Shown: in pieces, positions 37,465-46,295 of the stretch
Numbering within the stretch: position 1 is the stretch's first letter
Layout of the letters: every line of letters begins with the position of its first letter
Source of the DNA: FEN-1219 sp039933105
GTDB taxonomy: Bacteria > Pseudomonadota > Gammaproteobacteria > Steroidobacterales > Rariloculaceae
Direction of reading: 5' to 3'
Assembly: GCA_039933105.1 (NCBI GenBank)
Contig: JBDTOT010000010.1
Span: forward strand, 1 to 64,000
DNA length: 64,000 nt
Program-made: the position numbers and the translations under genes
The notes under the pieces: model-generated
Database searches by the model: none
Told to the model about the DNA's origin: nothing
What the model saw: the letters and a program-made list of their open reading frames with translations, nothing else

Positions 37465-37869
37465 GTGACGGCGCAGAAACGCGTGCACGTGCTCGTGGGC
37501 CTCATCCGCGACGAGCGCGGGCGCTGGCTCGTGAACCAACGGCGCGCGGGCACTCACATGGCGGGCTTGTGGGAATTTCCGGGTGGCAAGAGCCAGCCCG
37601 GTGAGGCGCCGTTTGCCGCGTTACGCCGGGAGCTCGACGAGGAACTCGGCATCGACGTCCAGGAAGCAGCGGCCTGGTTCGAACTCGCCCACGACTACCC
37701 GGACAAGCACGTGCGACTCGATATCTGGCGGGTGAGGCGTTTTACCGGCGAAGTAGTGCCGCGCGAAGGCCAGCTGCTGCGGTGGATCGCGGTCGATGAA
37801 TTCGCCGCGCTGCCGTTGGTCGAGGGCGATTGGCCGATCGTTGAACGGCTTCAGCAGATCGCGAGCTGA
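37465..37869 (+). CDS. mutT: 8-oxo-dGTP diphosphatase MutT (Nudix)
   Basis: MutT removes oxidised 8-oxo-dGTP from the nucleotide pool. The GTG at 37465, one base after the secA stop, gives 134 residues. The Nudix box GGKSQPGEAPFAALRRELDE followed by ELGI fits the consensus with all catalytic Glu residues. The start KRVHVLVGLI and GLWEFPGG are MutT typical. secA-mutT adjacency is conserved. Its end overlaps the convergent zapD by 19 bases. Confidence 0.95.
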   Translation: MTAQKRVHVLVGLIRDERGRWLVNQRRAGTHMAGLWEFPGGKSQPGEAPFAALRRELDEELGIDVQEAAAWFELAHDYPDKHVRLDIWRVRRFTGEVVPREGQLLRWIAVDEFAALPLVEGDWPIVERLQQIAS

Positions 37870-38651
37870 AAGCGAACGTCTTGGTTGACCTGGACGGGCC
37901 GTGCGTCGACGCCACGCCAACGGACGAAACGGATCGTGAAGCGGTGCTGGCCCGCGCTGATTTCCGGGAACATGCCGGCATCGACGGGTAGCTGCACCCG
38001 CACGAGGCTCGGCTGCTCGCTGCGGTCGAAACCGAGCTGGAAGAGGCCGCCTGGAGCGACTTGGTCCGCCGCTTCCGTCGCCTCGCGCGTGAGCCACAGC
38101 ACTTCGGCGACGGCGTCGCAGATCGGTCGCAGGCGACGCGTCCAGTCTTCGAGCTGGCGCCGTCGCTCGATCGGCGGCAGATGAAGCCAGTAGCCGTAGT
38201 CCGGTAGATCGAACATGCACGTGCCACCCGGGATTCCGCTGCGATGCCGGATGGCGTTCAAAAAGTCACATTCTTTCAAAGGGTTGATCAAATGCGGCCC
38301 GGCTTCTGCCAGCTGCTGACGCAGGTCGTCGATATTGTCGATGAGACCCGTCAGGCGGCTCGCATCGACGCCCGGCTGGCTTTTGAACCGGTTCAGCATG
38401 TCGGCATGCCGCTCGAGCTCTTTGACGACATCCGAGCGGACGTCACCGCGTCCCAAGATCGTCAGGATTTCGAGCAGGCCCGACACCGCCGCTCGCGAGC
38501 TGAACTCAGTCGGCTCGTCAACGTGAAACAGCGTTTGCCCAAACAAAAACTCGACCCGCAGGAAGGTGCGCATGCGTTCCGACAGCGGTTGCTCGAACGT
38601 CATGAGGCCGTGCTCTGGCGATGCAGCAGGCAGCTCGGCAGCGGTGTTCAT
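37851..38651 (-). CDS. zapD: Cell division protein ZapD
   Basis: ZapD cross-links FtsZ filaments by binding the FtsZ C-terminal peptide. I start at MNTAAELP (38651), giving 266 residues, because residues upstream are not family-like. TFEQPLSERMRTFLRVEFLF is the strongest signature, with helices through about 160 and a C-terminal beta domain (PGGTCMFDLPDYGYWLHLP). It follows coaE, as in E. coli and Xanthomonas. Confidence 0.95.
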   Translation of the reverse strand: MNTAAELPAASPEHGLMTFEQPLSERMRTFLRVEFLFGQTLFHVDEPTEFSSRAAVSGLLEILTILGRGDVRSDVVKELERHADMLNRFKSQPGVDASRLTGLIDNIDDLRQQLAEAGPHLINPLKECDFLNAIRHRSGIPGGTCMFDLPDYGYWLHLPPIERRRQLEDWTRRLRPICDAVAEVLWLTREATEAADQVAPGGLFQLGFDRSEQPSLVRVQLPVDAGMFPEISAGQHRFTIRFVRWRGVDARPVQVNQDVRFQLAIC

Positions 38652-38688
38652 GGGGCTATTCTGCGCGAGCGTCGCACGCTCGGCAAAC

Positions 38689-39327
38689 TCAAACGCGTCG
38701 CGCAGCATGCGCGGCGTACTCGAGATAGCGTCGATGCAGCAGTTCGACCTGTGTTCGCGTGGCTTCGCGCGTGCCGCCGTTGTCGATCACGTCGTGCGCG
38801 GCTTGCAGACGAGTGGCGCGATCGGCCTGTGCGCGCAACATCGCTAGCGCCTCGGAGCGCGGGATCGCGTCGCGTTTCATGAGCCGCTCGAGCTGCAGGT
38901 GTTCTGGGCTATCGACGACCAGCACGCGATCCACGAGCTGCCCAAAGTCAGTCTCGACGAGGAGCGGCACCGCGATAATCGCGTAGGGGGCATGCATTTC
39001 CGCGAGCTTCGCGAGCGTGCGTGCGCGGATCAACGGGTGGAGCAGGGATTCGAGTTGTCGCCGTTTGGCGCCATCTTCAAACACCAGTCCGCGTAATGCC
39101 GCTCGGTCCAGCTCACCCGACGGTAGCAACACCTTGGCGCCGAAGGCGGCGCGAACGGCTGCGAGGCCGGGCTCTCCTGGCGCTACGACTTCACGCGCTA
39201 CGGCATCGGTATCGATGAGACTTGCGCCAAGCGAGACGAACACGGCCGCCACAGCCGACTTGCCGCTGGCGACACCACCGGTCAAGCCCACTACGAAGGG
39301 TGGCCGACCGGCCGCGTGATCCGCCAT
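38689..39327 (-). CDS. coaE: Dephospho-CoA kinase CoaE
   Basis: CoaE phosphorylates dephospho-CoA, the last step of CoA synthesis. Starting at the ATG at 39327 (MADHAAGRPP), preceded by AGAGAG, it has 212 residues. The P-loop GLTGGVASGKS is near residue 12, followed by LGASLIDTDAVAREVV, the substrate-binding region. The lid region and MKRDAIPRSEALAMLRAQ are family typical. It sits in the conserved pilBCD-coaE-zapD run. Confidence 0.97.
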   Translation of the reverse strand: MADHAAGRPPFVVGLTGGVASGKSAVAAVFVSLGASLIDTDAVAREVVAPGEPGLAAVRAAFGAKVLLPSGELDRAALRGLVFEDGAKRRQLESLLHPLIRARTLAKLAEMHAPYAIIAVPLLVETDFGQLVDRVLVVDSPEHLQLERLMKRDAIPRSEALAMLRAQADRATRLQAAHDVIDNGGTREATRTQVELLHRRYLEYAAHAARRV

Positions 39328-39393
39328 TGTCTGCACTCTCTACGTTAAGGTCGTCGCTGGCGTTCGCGGCAGCAAGACACCGGCCGATCGCGC

Positions 39394-40287
39394 TCAACGA
39401 GCGAAAAACGACTCGTACCAGTGCACGAGCCGCTCGCCCCACAGTAGGGCGATCCACCCCGCGGCGGCAAGATAAGGGCCGAACGGAATTTGGGTTTGGC
39501 TAGAACGACCGCCGAACACGATCATGCCGATGCCGATCACACTACCCACGGCGGCCGATAGGAGAATCACCAGTGGCAGTAGCTGCCACCCCAGCCATGC
39601 GCCGATCGCAGCGAGAAGCTTGAAGTCGCCGTAGCCCATGCCCTCTTTGCCGGTTACCAGCTTGAACAGCTGAAATACGGTCCAAAGTGCGAGATATCCT
39701 GCCACTGCGCCGATGACCGACGAATGCAGCGACGGCGCGAACAGCGGCGTGCCGCCAAGCGGTAACGCGTTCACGAGTAAACCGGCCCAGAGCAACGGGA
39801 GTGTCATGGAGTCGGGCAATAGCTTGTGATCGAGGTCGATCAGCGTCAGCGCGAGCAACGTCCAGGTGAAACCGAGCGCCGCCAGCGTTTGCCACGTCGG
39901 GCCGAACACATACGCCACGACCAGCGCGAGTACGCCGGCGGCTGCCTCGACGATCGGATAGCGCGGCGAGATTTTGAATCCGCACTTGGCGCAGCGGCCG
40001 CGTAGCCATAGAAATCCGAGTACCGGTACGTTGTGCTGCGGCGGGATGGCAGTGCCGCAGCCCGGGCACGCCGACGGCGGCCACATCAAATCAAAGCGCC
40101 CGTCTTCGGTGACGTGGGGCGGGGGCGTGAACGGCTGCGACTTCAGGTCATCGCACTGCGAGCGCCACGCCCGCTCCATCATGATCGGGACGCGGTAGGC
40201 GACAACGTTCAGAAAACTGCCGGCGATCAGGCCGATCAGGCCAGCGGCCGCGAATAACAGCACGGGCCAGGCCTCGAAGATCTCCAC
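39394..40287 (-). CDS. pilD: Type IV prepilin peptidase / N-methyltransferase PilD
   Basis: PilD removes the leader of prepilins and methylates the new N-terminus. The 297 residues show about eight membrane segments. The cytoplasmic N-methylase domain has the four-Cys site (CPGCG and CAKCG). The catalytic Asp pair is in LIDLDHKLLPD and GMGYGDFK. It should process both pilins encoded 4 kb away. It lies 16 bases after pilC. Confidence 0.97.
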   Translation of the reverse strand: MEIFEAWPVLLFAAAGLIGLIAGSFLNVVAYRVPIMMERAWRSQCDDLKSQPFTPPPHVTEDGRFDLMWPPSACPGCGTAIPPQHNVPVLGFLWLRGRCAKCGFKISPRYPIVEAAAGVLALVVAYVFGPTWQTLAALGFTWTLLALTLIDLDHKLLPDSMTLPLLWAGLLVNALPLGGTPLFAPSLHSSVIGAVAGYLALWTVFQLFKLVTGKEGMGYGDFKLLAAIGAWLGWQLLPLVILLSAAVGSVIGIGMIVFGGRSSQTQIPFGPYLAAAGWIALLWGERLVHWYESFFAR

Positions 40288-40303
40288 GCGACGACCGGCG
40301 CGT

Positions 40304-41521
40304 CTAGACGACGGCGCCCATCTTGAAGATTGGCAGGTACATGGCGATCACGAGGCCGCCGACGAGCACGCCGAGAATCGCCATGATTAGCGGTTCGAGC
40401 AAGCTCGACATGCTGTCGACTGCGTTGTCGACCTCTTCCTCGTAGAAATCTGCGACCTTGCTCGCCATGGCGTCGAGCGAACCCGACTCTTCGCCGACGG
40501 CGACCATCTGGTTGACCATGTTCGGGAACAGGTCAGTGTTCTCCATTGCGCGTTGCAAGCGCTGGCCGGTGGCGACTTCGTCGCGCATCTTGAGCACCGC
40601 GCCTTCGTACACGATGTTGCCGCACGCGCCAGCCACCGAGCCGAGCGCTTCGACGAGCGGGACGCCGGCGGCGAAAGTCGTCGCGAGTGTACGCGCATAA
40701 CGCGCGATCGCGGATTTGTGCAGGATCGCCCCCAGCACGGGTATTTTCAGCATCACACGATCGACGAAGTGCTGTACGCCGCGATTGCGCTTCTTGGCGT
40801 AGAGGAAACCCACTACGCCGCCGACGATCAAGATCGCCAGTATCCAGCCCTTGCTCTGTAGGAACTTAGAAATATCGATGACCATGCGTGTGAACGCTGG
40901 AAGGTCCGCGCCGAACCCCTGGAACAACGATTCGAACTCCGGGATCACGAAGAGCATCAAAATGGTGGTGACCACGATGGCCACGGCAACGACCGCTGCC
41001 GGATAGAACAAAGCTTTCTTGATCTTCTTTTTCAGCGCTTCGGTCTTTTCCTTGTAGGTTGCAATCTTGTCGAGCAGGGTTTCGAGCGCGCCGGCCTGCT
41101 CGCCTGCGGCTACGAGGTTCACGAACAGGTCGTCGAAATGCAGCGGATGCTTCCCGAGGGCGTCTGCGAGCGACGTGCCGTTTTCGACGTCACCCTTGAT
41201 CGCGAGAATCAGTTTCTGCATGGCCGGGTTCTCGTGCCCGGCGCCGACGATGTCGAACGACTGCACGAGCGGGATACCGGCCGCCATCATCGTTGCGAGC
41301 TGGCGGGAAAACACCGAGATGTCCGCGGCCGTCACCCTGCCCCGTTTGCGGAACAACATGCTCTGCTTGCGCACCCGAGTCGCTACGACCCCCTGGCGGC
41401 GCAATTCGGAACGGACAGCGGCCTCGCTCGTCGCGACGACTTTGCCCTTGACCTTCTTCCCGGTCCGGTCTTTACCTTCCCACGTGAAAGGGGACTGGTT
41501 GGCTGCTGCAAGTGTTGCCAT
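40304..41521 (-). CDS. pilC: Type IV pilus inner-membrane platform protein PilC
   Basis: PilC is the membrane platform that couples PilB and PilT motion to the pilus. The 405-residue protein has two repeated T2SSF domains (about 70-195 and 275-395), each with a membrane helix, for example ALFYPAAVVAVAIVVTTILM. SVFSRQLATMMAAGIPLVQS and SSLLEPLIMAILGVLVGG are family signatures. The gap to pilB is 59 bases. Confidence 0.97.
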   Translation of the reverse strand: MATLAAANQSPFTWEGKDRTGKKVKGKVVATSEAAVRSELRRQGVVATRVRKQSMLFRKRGRVTAADISVFSRQLATMMAAGIPLVQSFDIVGAGHENPAMQKLILAIKGDVENGTSLADALGKHPLHFDDLFVNLVAAGEQAGALETLLDKIATYKEKTEALKKKIKKALFYPAAVVAVAIVVTTILMLFVIPEFESLFQGFGADLPAFTRMVIDISKFLQSKGWILAILIVGGVVGFLYAKKRNRGVQHFVDRVMLKIPVLGAILHKSAIARYARTLATTFAAGVPLVEALGSVAGACGNIVYEGAVLKMRDEVATGQRLQRAMENTDLFPNMVNQMVAVGEESGSLDAMASKVADFYEEEVDNAVDSMSSLLEPLIMAILGVLVGGLVIAMYLPIFKMGAVV

Positions 41522-41580
41522 TCTTCAAGGTCTCCAACGGAGCACGGACATAGGCGATCGGCCTTCCTGGCGCATCGCGC

Positions 41581-43305
41581 TCATTCAACTGTAACGCGAT
41601 TGAGCTCTTCGAGGCTGGTAAGGCCGTCCTTGACTTTCTTTAGCGCCGACTGGCGCAGGTCGGCCACGCCATCGCGCTTCGCAGCCTCGGCGATCTGCAT
41701 CACATTACCGCCTTCCATGATGATGCGGCCGATGGCTTCCGTGACGGGCATGACCTGATAGATGCCGACGCGCCCCTTGTACCCGGCCGTGCACTGCGTG
41801 CAGCCCTTGGGGCCGAAGATAGTGATGCCGGCCTCGATTTCTGGCTGCGTGAAGCCTTCCTTCTTCAGCGCTTCGGCCGGAATGTCGATGGGCTCCTTGC
41901 AGTTGCTGCACAGCCGGCGCGCGAGGCGCTGGGCGATGATCAAGCTCACCGAGCTCGCGATCGCGTATGGCTTGACGCCCATGTCGACGAGACGCGACAG
42001 CGTCTTCGGGGCGTCGTTCGTATGCAGCGTGGACAACACGAGGTGGCCCGTTTGGGCAGCCTTGATCGCAATCTCGGCCGTCTCGAGGTCGCGGATCTCG
42101 CCAACCATGATGACGTCCGGATCCTGACGCAGGAACGCGCGTAATGCCGCGGCGAACGTCAGGCCGACTTTGGGGTTCACGTTGACCTGGTTGATGCCGG
42201 CCATGTTGATTTCGACGGGGTCTTCGGCCGTCGAGATGTTGCGGTCGGCCGTGTTCAGGATGTTCAGCCCGGTGTACAGCGACACGGTCTTGCCGCTACC
42301 TGTAGGGCCGGTCACGAGAATCATGCCGTACGGCTTCGCGAGCATGGCCTGGTAGAGCTGTTTCTGAGGTTCCTCATAGCCGAGAGCGTCGATGCCGAGC
42401 TGCGCGCTCGAGGGATCGAGCAATCGGCAGACGACCTTCTCGCCGAACAGCGTCGGACAGGTGTTGACGCGAAAGTCGATGGCGCGATTCTTCGACAGCT
42501 TCATCTTGATGCGGCCGTCTTGGGGGATGCGCCGTTCCGCGATGTCGAGCCGGGCCATGACCTTCAGACGCGCCGCCACTTTGCCCGCCAATGCCACCGG
42601 CGGACGGGCGATCTCGGTCAGCACACCGTCCTGGCGGAGCCGGATCCGGAAATGCTTCTCGTAGGGTTCGAAGTGGATGTCGGACGCGCCCTTCTTGATC
42701 GCGTCCACCATGACTTTGTTGACGAAACGCACGATCGGCGCGTCGTCGATGTCCGATGTATTGACGTCGCCACCGACGTCCTCGTCGCCGGCAGAGACCT
42801 CGAGGTTTTCGAGGTCGAAGTCGCCATCGTCGTCGAGCGAGGACATCGTCGTGTCGACGGCTTCGATGGCGCGGGCGACGCGCGCGTCGAGCTTGTCCTG
42901 CTCGACGATGACCGCCTCGATGCGCAGCGTGGTCTGGAACTTGATTTCGTCGAGTGCCTGCAGATTGGTCGGGTCGCAGACGGCGATGAAGAGGCGCTTG
43001 CCCCGCTGGAGGATCGGCAGAATGCGATGCTTCAGCAGCAGCTTCTCGTCGACCAGCTTGACGATGTCGAGGTCGAGGTCGACGGCGTCGAGGTCGAGCA
43101 ACGGCACACCGAACTCGTGGGCTGCGGCGACGGCAATCTGGCGGGGGTCGCCGAGGCGGTTCGCAACCAGATGCGGCACGAGCTGGCCAGCCTTGCCGCC
43201 GATCGCTTCGAGAGCTGTCAGCAGATCGGACTCTGAAATGACCCCGTCCTGCACCAGTCGGCGGGGCAGGCCGGACAGAGGACTTTGGGTTGCAGTGACT
43301 GCCAT
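41581..43305 (-). CDS. pilB: Type IV pilus extension ATPase PilB
   Basis: PilB powers pilus extension. The 574 residues include an N-terminal GSPII_E/MshEN-type domain (about 8-150; GLPRRLVQDGVISESDLLTA), an N2 domain and the C-terminal ATPase. Walker A is GPTGSGKTVSLY, the Walker B region is DPDVIMVGEIRD, and a zinc site is made by CSNC and CTQC. In some relatives the N-terminal module binds cyclic di-GMP; the motif here is only a partial match. The 43306-43534 region upstream holds no gene I can see. Confidence 0.97.
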   Translation of the reverse strand: MAVTATQSPLSGLPRRLVQDGVISESDLLTALEAIGGKAGQLVPHLVANRLGDPRQIAVAAAHEFGVPLLDLDAVDLDLDIVKLVDEKLLLKHRILPILQRGKRLFIAVCDPTNLQALDEIKFQTTLRIEAVIVEQDKLDARVARAIEAVDTTMSSLDDDGDFDLENLEVSAGDEDVGGDVNTSDIDDAPIVRFVNKVMVDAIKKGASDIHFEPYEKHFRIRLRQDGVLTEIARPPVALAGKVAARLKVMARLDIAERRIPQDGRIKMKLSKNRAIDFRVNTCPTLFGEKVVCRLLDPSSAQLGIDALGYEEPQKQLYQAMLAKPYGMILVTGPTGSGKTVSLYTGLNILNTADRNISTAEDPVEINMAGINQVNVNPKVGLTFAAALRAFLRQDPDVIMVGEIRDLETAEIAIKAAQTGHLVLSTLHTNDAPKTLSRLVDMGVKPYAIASSVSLIIAQRLARRLCSNCKEPIDIPAEALKKEGFTQPEIEAGITIFGPKGCTQCTAGYKGRVGIYQVMPVTEAIGRIIMEGGNVMQIAEAAKRDGVADLRQSALKKVKDGLTSLEELNRVTVE

Positions 43306-43534
43306 GGACGCCGTTGCGATGCCGGATCTTTAGCCGGCTTTGACCATAAGCGTTGTACTTTCACCGCAGCCGCCGGGAACTGTCAACCGCGCGCTTCTTC
43401 TTTTGTGACAGAGATTTGCGGGTGTCCGCGTGGCGCGGAGATCCAAGCCGGCCGGCAAGTCGCGAGTCTGTCGTGGCGGCCGCGCGGCCGGCGTGACGGG
43501 TCTCACGAGACGCGTGCGAAAGCGGCTCAAAGCC

Positions 43535-44053
43535 TCACCGGCAATTCGGCGGCAGGTAGCGCACGTCGATCAACGTCAGCACCTGGACGGGTTGCTCGGC
43601 CCCGCCCGCGAAGCCGAGAGGCTCGAGACCGGGGCCCGGCAACTGGTTGCCGCAGAGCCAGATCACTTGCTGATCGGCGGTTTCGAACGGGGTCATGGAC
43701 AGAGTTCGGCCGGCGATGGTTCCGTCCGCCCCGCCACCGAAGCGGATGTCTACGCGCCCTCTCACGATGTCCACGTTGTCGACGTAGTCGCCCCATGCGG
43801 CGTCACGGCCCAGGTCGAGTCCCGCAGCCTGGCGGTTGGCGGGCGGGATGCCGATGGTCCGGAACGCAGCGGTGACGTGGTCGCGAACGCTCGTCGTGCC
43901 GGCAAGCCCGCTAGCGATCTCAGCCCGGACGGCGTAGGTGCGATAAGCCGAAACACCGAGCGCGCCGATAAGGGCCGTGACGGCTAGAACCGCGGCCAGT
44001 TCGACCACGGTGAACCCGGCCGCACTTCGCGCGTTGCTGGGTTTCGATGTCAT
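43535..44053 (-). CDS. Second type IV pilin, PilA paralogue
   Basis: I start at MTSKPSNARSAAG (44053), giving 172 residues with a class-III signal: cleavage is expected between Gly and Phe in AAG/FTVVEL, with Glu at +5. A hydrophobic helix follows (AAVLAVTALIGALGVSAY). The body parallels the neighbouring PilA: PPANRQAAGLD against GPANRTAAGM, VIWLCGNQLPGPG against a WRCGG segment, and a C-terminal Cys pair (WLCG, PPNC) that likely forms the D-loop. This suggests tandem duplication. Whether it is a minor pilin or an alternative major pilin is unknown. Confidence 0.9.
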   Translation of the reverse strand: MTSKPSNARSAAGFTVVELAAVLAVTALIGALGVSAYRTYAVRAEIASGLAGTTSVRDHVTAAFRTIGIPPANRQAAGLDLGRDAAWGDYVDNVDIVRGRVDIRFGGGADGTIAGRTLSMTPFETADQQVIWLCGNQLPGPGLEPLGFAGGAEQPVQVLTLIDVRYLPPNCR

Positions 44054-44080
44054 GCTGACGAATACGAAGCGGCGGCGCCA

Positions 44081-44148
44081 AAAGCGAAGGCCCCTCACAC
44101 CGTGAGGGGCCTCGCATTCGACAAGCCCGGCCACGTTCAGTAGTGGCC
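44081..44148 (-). terminator. Tandem hairpins after pilA, the second a likely terminator
   Basis: Reading the minus strand from the pilA stop, the first hairpin is GGCCAC (44143-44148) with GTGGCC (44129-44134). The second is GGCCCCTCAC (44102-44111) with GTGAGGGGCC (44089-44098) and a 3-base loop, followed by TTCGCTTTTGG. The second has 10 perfect base pairs and a short T-rich tail, so it can stop or reduce transcription into the second pilin gene and pilB. Confidence 0.8.
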
Positions 44149-44167
44149 AGACCGCTAGCCAGCTAGC

Positions 44168-44677
44168 TTACGGACGGCAGGCCGAGGGCAGATACTTGTC
44201 CAGGTTGCCGGTGTGTATCGTGCCGCCGGTGTACGCCGCGCCCGACATGATCGCCACGCCGACTCCGGCCGGGAGAGGAGCTCCGCCGCAGCGCCACGCA
44301 ACCGACTGGTCCGCCGTCGTGTACGGGACGAGCTCGAGCGTCAGCGACGGGTTCCCGATCGCCTTGTTGGCTTCGTTGCCATAGGCGATCGTGATCGTGC
44401 CGCCCGCGACTTGGACGCTCTTCACGTACTTGCCGCTCGTGTCGGTCGCGGTCGGCGACATGCCGGCGGCCGTGCGGTTGGCGGGCCCGACGCCCTTGTT
44501 CAGAAACGACTCGGCAACCGCAGCCTTCGCTGCAGCAGCCAGGTTCAAGCCTTCCGTCACCTGAGCGCGGATCGTGTAGTCCTGATAGGCAGGAATCGCG
44601 ATCGCGGCCAGGATACCGATGATGGCCACCACGATCATGAGTTCGATCAGGGTGAAGCCTTTTTGCAGTTTCGTCAT
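44168..44677 (-). CDS. pilA: Type IV major pilin PilA
   Basis: PilA is the pilus subunit. I start at MTKLQKG (44677), preceded by AGAGGAGC on the minus strand; this gives 169 residues. Cleavage is expected at KG/FTLIEL with Glu at +5, followed by the hydrophobic helix MIVVAIIGILAAIAIPAYQ. Cys residues in WRCGG and at the C-terminus (SACRP) form the expected disulfide loop. It is the first gene downstream of the sigma-54 promoter and is divided from the next gene by hairpins. Confidence 0.96.
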   Translation of the reverse strand: MTKLQKGFTLIELMIVVAIIGILAAIAIPAYQDYTIRAQVTEGLNLAAAAKAAVAESFLNKGVGPANRTAAGMSPTATDTSGKYVKSVQVAGGTITIAYGNEANKAIGNPSLTLELVPYTTADQSVAWRCGGAPLPAGVGVAIMSGAAYTGGTIHTGNLDKYLPSACRP

Positions 44678-44749
44678 TTCAGAAGCTCCTCTAGCGTTTT
44701 CAAATGGATTCTCATCACGGTGACGCGCAGTACGTCTGGGCGGCATTAA

Positions 44750-44765
44750 TGCAAGCCGTATGCCA
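44750..44765 (-). promoter_or_regulatory. Sigma-54 (-24/-12) promoter of pilA
   Basis: On the minus strand the sequence TGGCAT-ACGGC-TTGCA matches TGGCAC-N5-TTGCW at all but one position. It lies 72 bases upstream of the pilA ATG, so transcription would start near 44738. rpoN and pilR are both in the window. The rest of the 286-base gap to pilR shows no gene I can support. Confidence 0.85.
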
Positions 44766-44963
44766 GCGCCCGGGCGACTATGTCAATTCCGGCGGCACGG
44801 CGCGGTTTCCGCCGCGCGGTACTCGTTTCGCCGCGGATGGCTTGGACATATTGCAGCTCGGGCGGCCCCGTCGGAAGCCGAATTAGCGGCACAATCTGAC
44901 GAAAATTGTCAGCGCTTTCGCCTGGTAGCGACAGCGGCGCGAGACGTCGCAGGCGCAAGCCGC

Positions 44964-46295
44964 TCACTCGATGCCGAGCCTCTTGATCCGATAGCGTAGC
45001 GCGCGGAATGTGATTCCGAGACGCTTGGCAGCAGCGGTCTTGTTGTAACGCGTCTGCTCGAGCGCCGCGACGATCGCGTCGCGCTCGATTTCCTCGAGCT
45101 GCGTACCGAGTGGCGAGTCATTGTCGAGGCTCGGTCGCTCCTCGGTTGGCTCGTCGTTGCGCAGCTGCAGGTCCGCCACGTCGATCTCGTCGCCAGAGCA
45201 CAGCGTCAGCGCGCGCTCGAGAATGTTCTCGAGCTCGCGCACGTTGCCCGGGAAACGATACGCGAGCAACGTCTCCTGCGCGTCGGCAGTCAGGTGCGGC
45301 GTCGCCACGCCCTGTTCTACGGCCAGGCGCGACAACGTGTGATGCGCGAGCATCAATACGTCCTCGCCGCGTTCGCGCAGTGGCGGTACGTGCACGCCGA
45401 TCACGTTGATGCGGTAGAACAGGTCCTCGCGGAACCCGCCCTCGGCGACGAGCTCGCTCAAGTCCTTGTGCGTGGCACTCAAGATCCGTACGTCGACGGC
45501 AATCTCGTTCGCCTGGCCCACCGGGCGAATCGTTTTCTCCTGGATCACGCGTAACAGCTTGACCTGCATGTGCAGAGGAAGGTCGGCGACCTCATCCAAG
45601 AACAGTGTGCCGCCTTCGGCCGTTTGGATAAGGCCGATCTTGTCCACGACCGCGCCCGTGAAGCTCCCCTTCTTGTGACCGAAGAGTTCGCTCTCCATGA
45701 GCTCCGTTGGAATCGCGCCGCAATTGATAGGCACGAACGGACCTTCGTGCCGCGGACCGCTGTCATGGATCATCCGGGCGACGAGCTCCTTGCCTGTGCC
45801 GGATTCGCCTGAGATATGCACGGGCGCCTGGCTGCGAGCGACCTTTGCGACCATCGCGCGCACACGCTCCATCGGCGCCGATTTGCCGACCAGCGGGTCG
45901 GTGGTGGTGCTCCGCGGGGCCACGACCGTGCCCCGAAGTTTCAGCGCAGCCGTGACGAGCTTGCGCAGGTCGTTCAAGTCGAGCGGCTTGGAGACAAAGT
46001 CGAACGCACCCAGCTTGAGGGCGCGAACGGCGGCCTCGACGCTACCGTGCGCCGTGATCACCGCCACCGGTGTGGCCGGGGCTTCGCGCTGGATCCACTC
46101 GACGAGCTCCAATCCGTCGCCGTCGGGTAGCCGCATGTCGGTCAGGCACAGATCGAATGCTTGCTCCAGCAGCATTTGTTTCGCGCTCGTCACGTTGATG
46201 CTCGTGCGCGTGCTGATGTCCATGCGTTCGAGCGTGATCGAAAGCAGCTCGCAAATGTGCGGCTCGTCATCCACCACCAGCGCGATCGGCTTCAT
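44964..46295 (-). CDS. pilR: NtrC-family response regulator PilR
   Basis: PilR activates sigma-54 transcription of pilA. The 443 residues form a receiver domain (1-120, phospho-acceptor Asp53 in LTDMRLPD), an AAA+ domain (about 135-370; Walker A GESGTGKE, the sigma-54 loop GSFTGA) and a Fis-type helix-turn-helix (about 400-440, TAAAKRLGITFRALRYRIKR). Its start overlaps the pilS stop by 4 bases. It is placed 287 bases from pilA on the same strand. Confidence 0.96.
   Translation of the reverse strand: MKPIALVVDDEPHICELLSITLERMDISTRTSINVTSAKQMLLEQAFDLCLTDMRLPDGDGLELVEWIQREAPATPVAVITAHGSVEAAVRALKLGAFDFVSKPLDLNDLRKLVTAALKLRGTVVAPRSTTTDPLVGKSAPMERVRAMVAKVARSQAPVHISGESGTGKELVARMIHDSGPRHEGPFVPINCGAIPTELMESELFGHKKGSFTGAVVDKIGLIQTAEGGTLFLDEVADLPLHMQVKLLRVIQEKTIRPVGQANEIAVDVRILSATHKDLSELVAEGGFREDLFYRINVIGVHVPPLRERGEDVLMLAHHTLSRLAVEQGVATPHLTADAQETLLAYRFPGNVRELENILERALTLCSGDEIDVADLQLRNDEPTEERPSLDNDSPLGTQLEEIERDAIVAALEQTRYNKTAAAKRLGITFRALRYRIKRLGIE

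Noticed and set aside
41521..43305. PilB as a c-di-GMP-binding MshE-type ATPase
   Set aside because: The N-terminal region only partly fits the MshEN binding motif; PilB is the safer call and ligand binding is not claimed.
43340..43420. TTGACA on the minus strand upstream of pilB as a sigma-70 promoter
   Set aside because: The -35 hexamer is perfect, but no acceptable -10 lies 16-18 bases downstream.
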